DNA from: Euptelea pleiosperma
Lineage: Eukaryota; Streptophyta; Magnoliopsida; Ranunculales; Eupteleaceae
Length of the DNA: 64,000 nt
Direction of reading: 5' to 3'
NCBI GenBank assembly: GCA_035048495.1
Contig: CM068542.1
Coordinates: 42,375,109 to 42,439,108 of the forward strand
This document shows, one piece after another, positions 11,895-23,600 of this stretch (position 1 is its first letter; each line of letters begins with the position of its first letter). The translations under genes were made by a program, and so were the position numbers. Under the pieces are notes generated by a model. It was not told the DNA's origin, made no database searches, and was given only the letters and a program-made list of their open reading frames with translations.

Positions 11895-12165
11895 AGGTTT
11901 TTGGTTTGGCTTTGGTGTGACCCACCACTTGATGAACCTACAAACCGACAACCAGCCTGATTCGTGATCTCTAGCCATGGATTGGAGCTTTTTCATTGGG
12001 GTGATTTCTAGGGGTTGGATTCAAGCATTTTTTTTTTGGATCTCAGATGGAATGGCTAGAAGTCATCAATCAGGCTAGTTTTTGGTGTCTAGGCCCATCA
12101 ACGAGTGGAGCCCATTATTCAAGGGTCGGTGGGCCTGAAAGAGTGTGCCACATGCTTTATGCGCC
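11895..12165. mobile_element. Related foldback MITE (GTGACCCACCACTTGATG arms)
   Basis: The left arm 'gacccaccacttgatgaacc' faces the right arm 'cccatcaacgagtggagccc', with 'aatcaggctagtttttggtg' in the right half. The termini are uncertain. A solitary left arm of the core family follows at 12345-12475 and lacks its right half. Confidence 0.55.
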
Positions 12166-12849
12166 CCCACCTATCTATAGACAATTTTGCCCCCGACATG
12201 AATCGTCGCGGTTCCAATTATAAAAGTTGATTTTAGCACTACCCCTTGAAAAGTTTGTTGAATTAGCAAAACCCTCCTCAACTTCCTTGACTCACAGTCA
12301 ACGAAGTTAATTAATACCAAAATGTAACATCCGCTGACGGAAATGGACCACAATATGAGCCACGTGACACACTCTTAGAGACCACTGACCGTATGGATGT
12401 TTGGCCCATCCCCAGGTGGACCTACATACAAAGAAATCAGCCTGATTAATTGATTTTTCTATTTTTTATTGGGGTGTGCAAGCTTTACAGTTGATTGATT
12501 TCATGTAAAAATAAAGATAAAAAGCAGAAAGTAGTAAACAAGTGAAAATTGTCACAGATAACATGATCAAACACGATGACAGATTGTTAGGATCGTTACT
12601 TTTGGGTGTTAGTCAACATAATTGACTGACGACCAAGGGTGTGACCCTAATTTAAGGAAGTCCAGGGGCCATCTTACTATTGAACCGCTTCTCCAAGGTA
12701 GTGCTAAAATGCCAATTGGCTAAAAGTCCAACATACACATACTTCGATGAAAAGATTTTTGACCAGATCCCTCTATCTGACGTCATCTTCATCACATCAC
12801 GAGAAGTTGCAGTTCATGAGTTTTGCTCACTGCATGCAGTGAGCGAATC

Positions 12850-13165
12850 TGATCACAGTACGAGCCATGTGGTACAGTCTTAGTGGACGCTGACCGTATG
12901 GATGTTTGGCCAATCACTAGATGGACCTACAAACCAAAAATAAACCTGATCAGTCATTTCTAAGCGTTGGATTGAAATTATTTTCATGGATTGATTTCAA
13001 CCTTAGGAATTTGAGCATTATTTGGGAGCAAAGATCCAAAAGTTGTAAATCACGAATCAGGCTGATTTTTTGGTTTGCAGGTCCACCGAGGGACTGGCCA
13101 AACATTCATACGGTCAGAGACCTCTAAGAGTGTGTCACGTGACTCGTATTGTGTGCTGTACTGCA
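12850..13165. mobile_element. MITE of the core family
   Basis: The left arm 'gctgaccgtatggatgtttg' is inverted in the right arm 'caaacattcatacggtcaga'. The outer sequence 'gatcacagtacgagccatgt' matches 'cacgtgactcgtattgtg' on the right. The G-box is intact only on the right (tcacgtga). No duplication found. Confidence 0.72.
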
Positions 13166-13838
13166 AAGGTTTACTCATGAGTGGCGAATACGGTATGTGG
13201 GTAGGTCCCACTGATACGTATCTTAAGAACTGATTAGCCAGCATCACTCGTCTTGGTGTATTATAGCATGGGGCGGCGCACCATTATTGGTGATGGTAAT
13301 TAATCACTCTGAACTAGAATTAGCGGATCAACACCCACGGCTAGCGATCACTGGTTTTGACTTTTGCTTCGGTTTAAATGGTCAACAAAAATAAAGCCAA
13401 AGTCATAAGTGATGTGCGGACTTAAATTTTTTGTTTTTTTTTTGAATTTGGTCAACCAGTTGGAGGGTCAGGATAGACGGGAACACTAATCAACAAACGA
13501 AGGTTGACTGTGATGGACGATGTATGAGGCAGTCAGGGCTGAGGAGAGCGTTCCCTCCCTCAATGGCTTGTTTAAAAGTGGCATACTCGGGGGGTTGTTG
13601 ACACTTGACACCCTTCACACTCGTCTTTCATCTTCTTGATGCGTTGGGACTTACGGAACCTACCAACTATCTCCATTTTGCCAGCTCTGTAGTTCGTTTT
13701 TTCAAACAGACTTACCAACTCTCTCTCTATCTTTCGAAAAGACATACCAACCTACCAAGAACACAGACGTCCATTGCATTCAATCCAAATCCAAATCCAA
13801 GATTTCCTCAATATTTAGCAAGTGTACAGACAGACATC

Positions 13839-14140
13839 TATATAACAAAACAGCGAAGTTGTCTTATCTCTTATCTTATCATGTTTTATCATGTTTCATA
13901 AGATAAAAGAGTGGTGTAGATTAAATCCATCCATCTAATGTGGACGGTTAGACTTCGGCCACTTATTCCCCCTCATTTATTGGGTCACTCCCACTCATTT
14001 GAACCCCGCACACAACAGATTGAAAATTTGAAATTCAAATTTTGAATTTTAGCGTTGTTACAACGTTTGAGTGCTGAAGGCACCTAATTTTTGCAAACGC
14101 TTTTGTCGGAGAGTGCCATGGGCATGGGCCATTTACTCCT
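13839..14140 (+). mobile_element. Possible Helitron-like fragment
   Basis: The left end 'a|tctatataacaaaacagcg' resembles a Helitron 5' terminus after A. The right part contains a palindrome 'gtgccatgggcatggg'. The same pairing recurs at 62694-62855 and in part near 63130-63550. No CTRR 3' end is seen, so the class is uncertain; that it is a dispersed repeat is well supported. Confidence 0.4.
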
Positions 14141-14520
14141 CAATGTACAAAACATATAGTTGGTCTCTGTTCTTTAGACTTTATCTTTCCATAAGCTTGA
14201 GGACTCATGTTGAAAAGTTGAAAAACACTTTTAACGTCTAAATAAGCAGTTGAGATTAGAAGAATCAATCAATCAATGCATCATCGTGTTCGAATCAATT
14301 AAGCAGTTGAGCTCAAATCCCCTTGGCCAAAGTTAGACCCTGTAAAATGCAGTTTGCCAGATTCACATTCTTTGGTCGGTTGGAGAAAACATTGAAAACC
14401 GTCCACTAAGTTTCTTCTCTATGAACTTTACCAAAATGATGCTCTATTTTTTCCATTAAACCAGCAAAAAGTGTGCCACCCATACAATCTCTCTTATTTT
14501 CCACCCTCAACTCAACCCTT

Positions 14521-14626
14521 TCAATAAAATATTTGATCTGTTCTTTCCTTGGTACATTTTCTCAATGATACACCAGATTTCAAGTTGAAAGGGTTACCCC
14601 AGCCTACTCGCTCCGACTCAGTATCC

Positions 14627-14679
<53 letters not shown>

Positions 14680-17600
14680 ACTACTTCGGTCTGTCAACTT
14701 TCTACAATGTTTAGTTATGTCAGAATACGAAAAAGAATGGCTTTCCTTCTCTTGCAAACCCTGTCTCCTGCTGCTGTCTTGGGGTAGCCTCGCCCAAACT
14801 CCAGCCTCAACAGCCGGATCAGCTCTGTAAGTTGGGTTTCCACTCGTTTCGGGGGAACCCGATGTATTTCTGTCCGACACTGCTATGGGTGAAGATCTAG
14901 ATAATAAGTGAGAAGAAGAAAAACCATCGGAGTCCTCATAGACCCTCAAAGGGCTGTTCCAACTACGTCCCACTTCCCCAAATATGTAATCAGAGAAGTC
15001 ATCGGTGCTGGTCGAGTCTCTGGTGCTCTCAGTACTATAGGAGCCTTCATCTGAGCAGCTGAGAAGGGAAGTGTTGTCACTCGATGACTCTACTTCAGAT
15101 ATTCTGTGCATTGGATGGAACCTCCTGTCGAACGAATCAAAAGATTCAGAACCATCCAAATTCACCCAATGGGGGTAATCTTGGGGCCTCCTGTGTGCAG
15201 TAGAAGGGTCAGCACTTCGAACTGTAGAGCTGGGTCTTGCCCTGGACGTACTATTTCCACTGTGGCTGGAAGGGATGGCTTCTGAGAATCTGCTGATTCG
15301 CTTGGTCTTGCTATCATTGCAAATCACTGTGTTCCGTACCAGACTTGGGGCCCGCGGTGAGCACCTACCAATAAGGCAATTAATTTTGTTTATATGCCTG
15401 CAAATCAGAATGTAATTACAACTGCAAGAAGACCAAGGTTCTGGGATCTGTTACCTTGCATAAAGGAGCATGTATGCCTCTTTGGATAAGACTCCCTCGA
15501 GCTCCACAGGTTTTACCTATAAATCCATGACCAGCATCATATTTCAGGGTTTCAGTGGTGTAATTTGATCTCATAAAAACAGGCAACAAGAATGTAGACC
15601 AGAGGAGATCCAAAAACCAATGGCCTACAGATAAATGTGACACGCGCACATCATGTTGGACCCAACATTCGCTGGGTCCCACCTATCAGCTCTCCAAGGC
15701 CAAAAATCAACCCAAATTGGTTATCATAACCAGCCAATATATATACTTTTTTTTATCAGATAAACCAATAAGAGTATATTTGCAGACAGATCTCCAAAAT
15801 AGGAGACAATCTTCAGCAAGTGTGAAACCTTTAGGGCTACTACAGAGATAGGCTTTTAAGGTCTACTAGATTGGCGTCTTCAATTTTCTCTAAAGATAAA
15901 CTGAAACCACAAGTTAATAAAAAGAAAAAATATTGGACTTGGGAAAAAAATAACTCAATGACTCAAATGAAAGAATGTCTAGAGGATACAAATTGATGAT
16001 ACAAATGGAACATACCGTGCTGTCATCAATCTTGAACCACTTCCCCTGGATATTCTTAACATAACACACATAGTGTCCAGAAAATGCAGCATTCATGATA
16101 TCCAAGTGAACCACAACTGCGTAAAGCCTGTATGTAGGGAATTTGTCACTAGTCCCGCTCATATATGGGGCCAAATTCAGGAACTCGGGGAACCGGACTG
16201 ATTTATTGAGCTTCCCAAATTTACCAGACTGTAAAGCATGCACAGAAAAGCAAGCATTAAGAAACCAGAAATAACTAGAAGAGCACAACTGTCTTGCTTT
16301 TGAAAAATTACCTGAAATCGCTTTAAAGCAATTGTAAGGACATTAGGGGCCTCCAAGACCGTCAACTTCTTTTTAGCTTTCTCATAAGATTTGCATCTGA
16401 TTGAAAGAGAAAGACGGCATTTAGAAGAGGGTTATGAACTTTTAGAAGATTAGCCAGAAAAGTGGCTGCTTGAGCACTCATAATCTCAATCAAAACCATA
16501 CAATAGAAATTACAAATTAGGACAATCAAAAAACGAAAAAGTGGGACCACCCAACATCTGGGAAAGAAAGTTTGACTGCCTTGTTTTCTCTTTTTCGGGA
16601 AAGAAAGTTTGATCGTTTTTTTTGCACAATAAAAGAAATATTTTTCATGAAAAAACTGGTAAAAAAATCGTTTTTCTGACATAAATATGGCAATCAAAAA
16701 TCCAAACTGCCCCTAAAATTTAAAGGTCACAGGACCATGCAGAATCAATACATGGAAAAAGACGAGAGTTTCACACAAGATCTGCAGTATTATTGACAGG
16801 CATTCTCTTATTCACAGCGAGAGTGGAGCGGGAGCATGATGAACATCAGTGCCAGATGGGAGCGGAGAAGATGCGTTAGTATATTTAATAAAGATGACAC
16901 ATTCATAAGAAATCAAATACCAATGATGTTAAGGCTTAAATTCTAGGACTATATTGTGTTCTATATTCATTTTAGATAAACATGTCACATATACACAAAG
17001 ACACACACACACACACAGACACAGACACAGACACAACATATGATTTAAATTTCAGAAGTATTGCACCTAGAGCAAAATAATTTGACTTTATTGATGTCTT
17101 TTATTCTTCTTGAGAACATGTTTGAGGCTTTAAATATTTGAATGGAATTATTACAACAATTAACTGATGAACTATTATTGTTTCCTTGTCATGGTTCACC
17201 ATTACTGAAAAGGAACTTATATTCAAGTTTATGAAGTGCTTTAAACTTGCTTGTGACTTGGTATGAAAGCTTCCATTTCACTGATCCAAAAAAAAAAAAA
17301 AAAGAATGAAAGCTTCCATTTTGGTGGTCTCACGTAAACTCATCCACTTATAATATTATCCATGAGTCATTTGTGGAAGAGTGTAACTTTTTTGAGTATC
17401 ATGTTACTTGTATTCACCATAGTCTTTATACAACCACAAAATATTGCAAAAATTTGCATTAGCATTATAAGCTTTTGTTACAAAATAACATGATTACTAT
17501 CAAGGATTGTTGATTACCTTTAGGTGAATAACACTATCTAGTTACAGACACTACTGACATTGACTTCATAAGTGCTAGTATATTAAAATATTGAATCGTT

Positions 17601-20600
17601 TCCTGATATCATATATAAGTATGCACCACATATATAAAAGAACATCTAATAATGTTATATGCATTTTTTTTGTAGAAGGGGTATGCTGGCCCCACTCGCT
17701 CAAGTGGAAAAAAGCACTCCACTAGCCCTCTTTCTTCAACCCTATCTAAATTACTGAAACACCCTCACATGGATACATGTCAAAGAATGAGAGTGAGTGT
17801 TTTTCTCCAGTCCACGAGTGGGGTTAGCATTCCCCTTATATAACATATATTATAAATAATAACTGCCTAGTATAAATATAGTAGCATTTAATATTAAATA
17901 GAACAATGGTCGAGGTTTATTACACTACACTACCCTCTTGCAACTAAGAAAATTGGTTTGGTAGCCATGAAATTGCATGTTTTGCTATACTACTCGAGCA
18001 ACATCAAGTACGGAAACTATCAAATTCAGATTCACAAATCATCCAAAATCGAGTCAGAACTATTATACCAGTTCTTGACACTACAAATATTAGCAACTCA
18101 TATTTATAAACATGCACAAAATAAACAAAAATAGTAAGAAAGTTAATGTTTCATTCCTCATTTGTCTCTCTTTCTTTATAAACTTATTTAAACAATAGGA
18201 GATTGATGAGAGGAAATGGAAATACATATACAATAAGGAACCGGAAGTTCCAGGCAAAAATTGAAATTTATACAATAAAGAAGCAAGGGCCAAGAGTTGG
18301 GAAAAAGACTGGAATCAAAAGCTGTAAGACAAAACAGCAACCAACAAACCTGCTACACTGGTACTTGTTCTCCCCATCCAAGATTTCAGTAGCTGTAAAT
18401 TGTCCAAGAGCCTCTTCAAGAGTTCCAATGTCCCCCTGTATCTCAACAGTAAGATCCAACATTCGTTCACGCCGCTCAGATTTGCCCCGGCACTTCATGC
18501 ACCTTATCTGCAATTGATAATTATCACGTATAACAGTTATTGACATCCCGGGAACAGAATCCTAATACAAAGAGTATAATGACTCAACCATCAAGAAATA
18601 GGACGAAGAGATGCTCAGTTGCATAAGAATATGAATGCAATCTTCTTAAGGACCATGAAGTACCTTAGATCGAAGGTAACCCCCGAATATCAGGCCTATA
18701 AGAGTTGTTTCTTCTGCCAACGGTTCTCCTGCATTTACCCCAGCTTCCTTAAGACAAACAGATTGCATTGTATCAATAGCATACCTGCCAAAAATCATGG
18801 GCATCTTAGGATTTTTGGTACACAAACTGGAGAAGATATAAGATCAATGAGATGTAAACGGAGTAAACTCATTTAATCAGGTCTCGCTGGTCACCTTAAA
18901 AATTCATGGGCATCTTCTTCTTTCCCATGACCAAGATGACTCCCAATGCTTTGTATTTGGGAAAGTATCCCAATTGGAGATAGGGGAGATTTTCCTTCCT
19001 TTGCCATCAAAATTAGATTCTCAAACTCACAGATGAAGCACCACTCTTTCTTTGGGCCTGAAGAAGACCAAGAGGAAATTTTACAAAGAGAGGTTATCAA
19101 ACATATGATCCAAGAAAATCAAATAACCTATGAATTAACAAAGGAGATTGGGAGCAGAAACATGCATGTTTTAGAGTGAAGTCCTTGAAGAAGATAAGCA
19201 GTAAGAGGCCGAGTAAATGCCAGGCATTGGAGCACAGCATTAGCATAACAGCTGCAGAAAAAATATAAGTAGACATATTAAAACACCATGAGAAACTCAT
19301 AATTTTGTATTGAAAACGCTTCTGAGACCAGCAGAAAGATGTACATTTTTGGTAATAGAATTCCAGAAAAAACAGGAGCAAACTTGAACATTTTTGGTAA
19401 TAGAATTGTTGAAGCATTTCAAGCATATTGAATTATATACCTTATATTCACTGCATGAGATAAATAGCTCAATATTAAGCTGCAAATGACTGTAAGAGGC
19501 TAGGGAAGTAAGCTTGCAAACCTTTCACTCTCAAAAAGGTTGAGTTGGTGAAAAGGTTAAGAGGCTTAGAGCATATAGATTGACTAACAATAATACTCAT
19601 GCTTTATAAAGAAAACATAAGGAGTTCTCACCACAAAACTAGTAAGCAGCATTGGCCCATCAACATTATTCTACATGACATATAGAAAGGTTTTCCCTCG
19701 GATACTATAGAAGTATCAGGCATTATAAACAAATACCTGGTGCATATTACAACTGCCTTGCTTTAAATCATAAGCATGCACCAGTGCAAACCCGCAGCAG
19801 CAGAAATTAAATAAAATGTCTCTATAGACCTTGTGGAAAACTTAATCGAAACACCAGCATTAACCTTAGAAATAATTATCATTTTACAAGATATTACACT
19901 AGTATTTCCATGAGCAGGAGAAATCCTACTTTACCTGTTGCCACAGTTTGTAAGGCCACATGGGCGAAGTTCCATCTTGTTCCAGTGATAAAGTTTGATG
20001 AACATTTCATATGGAAAGAGCATCTGAAAGAACAGAAAGGGGATCAACCAACAAATATCATAACAGCCCTGAATGCCATACTGAAGGCATAACGCAGCAT
20101 GAGTTGAAGAAAAACCTTATCATTGTATTTTCCAGCAATCTCACTTCCAAACCCTAATGAGTAATGTTTTGAAAGCTTAGAGACTCTGAACTGCTGAACA
20201 ACTTTTCGGACCGATGTTTTCAAGCCATTAGCAGCATTTGGTGAAGAACTTGCAATCTCAGACGAACCAGTGGGCAATGTGTGAACACCGCCAACCTTTG
20301 AAGACTTCACGTCTGTGCTAGTGCTAGAAGATGGATGATCATCAGAAGCACTAGATGAAAAAGATTTGACTCCTTTAGACTTCAATAGCTGTGAATCGTA
20401 ACTCCTATCATTATCCGCAGAAGCTGACTTTTCAGAGCTCAAGGCCGACGAGTTCCTGACTGTAGACGCATCTGTAACTAACTTTTCTGATGGAGAAGCT
20501 CCATACGCAGGCAGTTTGTTCCCCGAGGTAATTGGATATGAATCATCAGATATGTGCGTCTTGGGCTCGGAACATTGTAAAAGTGTGTTAGGAACAGCTT

Positions 20601-23600
20601 GATGAGACAGGTTAAACGAAAATCGTAAGATAGATCCAGAATCAGATAAAATGCCATCGCCACCTTCACTGAAACTGGACTGAGTAGAATCATCATTTCC
20701 AGATCCATTCGAATCAAGAGTACCCTCCCAGAAATCAGAAGGGGCTGTAGACGGCTCAGAAAATGAAGATTCATCGGAGCCGTTGATGCTTGAGCCTGAA
20801 GAATCGGTTGATCCACATTCAACCACTCCCGTGCTACAACTGGGTGTCTTTTGATTTAATTTACTTGAAGAAGAAAAACTATTTACAGAAGCATCCAAAC
20901 TAGTAAACTCTGAAGTTGGTGATTTAGTTAGCTCCATATCATTAACATCAACTGTTGTCTCAAGCCTGTCAAGGCCAATATCATCAGATGGAGGCCCCTC
21001 TAGTCTGTCCGGGATGCTTGGTACAGTGACCTCACTGACAGGAACATCAACCAATGATTCATCAGTGGAGGAGCCAGCCAACAATGACGTACTGGAAGAT
21101 TCACAAATGATGTCTGCTCCTTTGGCATCCACAAGAGGCTCAATTTGATCATCATTCTTCCCACTTAGAAATTCGGGAGAGCAACTAGATTTAAATGATG
21201 CGGGTTCCTCAGGGAACGTTTCGATTGGTTTAGCAGACCGTCTGCCCTCGATCTCCAAATCATTGCCATAAAACTCATGTTGTTCCCCTTGCAAAACTTC
21301 CTTTTGATCAGAGTCGGTTCCTGTACCATTAAACTGGATAGTGGTGCTTGGAGGACAACATTCATCCTTGTGACCTTGTCTCCAATGAATAATTTGACAT
21401 TTACCAGAGCTGCAACAATGCAAATTCAGAAGTGGATACCATAAATAAAAGTAAAAAAAAAAAAACATTAAATTCGAATGAAGAAAAATGCAACTACAGA
21501 CAGGTAGTTTTCAACAATATGTTGCATGTTAGCCTGATTATCAATGGGAAAGCTTATAACAAACATCCCAAGGCACCTAGCAATTAAATTCGGAACAGCC
21601 AATCACAGGCTCCACTTGATCAATTGGAATGCTTCCTTAACACATACCATTACTAAGTTAACTCCCACGAAATTACCTGAGATAAAAAAATTTGACATTT
21701 TCTTAAATGTAACACTTCGAAAAAACGGAAGGTCGGTCCTCTTCCACGAACTCTAAGCGATTGAAAAAGGCCTTCAGATCATGATAGACATTGGATATAC
21801 AAAGGTTGAGATTGGAAGTGACTCATTAAGGGCTGTTAAATGCATTCTAGACAAAGAACCATGTCCATGGTATTGCATGAAGATTCTGAGGACCATCAAA
21901 AATCTAAAGTGTTGTTTTGGTTGGTTTGACATTCACCATGTTTATAGAGAAACTAATAGAGTTGCTGATGCTTTGTCCACCCTTTGCCATGCCTTAGATT
22001 GTATAGTTTTTGTCCCTCCCCTCCCTAAGGATCTGGACACCATAGTTAGGCATGATGCGGAAGGAATGATTTATACTAGGTTGTAATGTTTTTTGTGATT
22101 AATAGCAGGTAGGGGTCTGCCTAACCCCAGCTTATAGTTAAAAAAAAAAACACTTCGAAAAATCTATATCACATGGGAGAAAACTCTTACAAAACATTAA
22201 GACAAGAAACATTAAATTTCACACATTGATTACAGTGGCATACATTATGTTATCTGTTGAATTTGAATTCATTGATTCTAACTCATGCAAGGGCGTTCTC
22301 TTGAGGACATAAATCTAGATGAGTCCGGGATAAGGCATAGTGATATGATGGTGATGATCACGAAGCAATGTTTGTGATTTCCTAAACAAACTCAATCACC
22401 AACTCTTAGAGAGCTCAACTTCTCACTGTTGTTATCAATGGCAACATGAGAAAATCGCATTCTGGAAAAATAATTGGACCAGCAAGTCTTTCTAGCTTCC
22501 CATTTCTCAACTCCTAGTAAAGAATCATGGAACAAAAATGCTCTTATGACTCCCTTTCCATAAATTGGGAATGGTTGTCTAATCTAAGACATTAGGAATA
22601 GGAAGGTCTAGTTGGCGAAATTTCAATGACTCCCTTGTTTTCAAGAAGCTATGTAACAGGGGCACTCTGTTTTCTACGAATTTGCCGTATCAGTCACCTT
22701 TTCGTATTTTCAAGTGTCAGACAATGCTGACAAACCTTTTCAAACAAATCTCAATTTATTCAAAAGTTTTGTTCTCAGCTATTTTTGTATATGGCTTATG
22801 TGATTTTCATGTATAGTAGCTTAATCTAAATACATTCTTTCTATGTTGCATACTTAGAATGGACTAAAGTATTTAAAAGATATATCTTTCAGCATAAAGA
22901 ATGAACTGTACGGACGTGTCGGTGTATTGGGTTTGTGGGTGTCAGCATGCCTAACACTCTGTATCCATGTCAGACACTGACACATGTATCTGTGTCCTTG
23001 TTACATAGTCAAGAAGGAGTTATCTGAAATGTTCAACCCAATCCTGAGGGAACCAAATGTTGTTAAACTGTTCAATCCAATCCTGGGGGAACCAAATGTT
23101 GTTACTTGACCAAAAATGCAATGGATATTTCTCAGTTAAATCCTTTTTTCGTTACTTCAAGCAAGGAAAATGCCTCTTTCTAGTTTCTACGTATGGAACT
23201 CTCTTCCTAGCTCTTGTAATTTTTATATTATAACTAATTCAATACATCATAGTTACTCATCAGTCCTCACAAAAAGAAAAGAAAAGAAATAGAATAAAGA
23301 TTGTTTTTTTACTTCTTCGGAGATACCAATGCTACAAAACCACCAGTCCATATTGCTAATATAAAAAGCTCACCCTTGTCCTTTTTCTCTAATTAGTAAC
23401 AAATAATATATTGATATATGAATAGATAAAAAAAATTGCAGAAGAATTACTACGTACAAAAAAATTCTATTTACACCATTCTTAGCCAAAGAATCCGACC
23501 ATATTGCATGGATTCTTGTAAGAAAGACAAGTACCTGTATCCAACACTCCACGGATTCTACCATAGTTTATGAGCTTTACCTTTTCCATGGGAAGCTTTC

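Noticed and set aside
12341..12475. Complete core-family MITE
   Set aside because: Only the left arm is present; no inverted partner was found before 12850.
14549..14830. Plus-strand frame with a long poly-Leu run
   Set aside because: It is the reverse reading of the poly-Ser triplet repeat in UBP exon 11.
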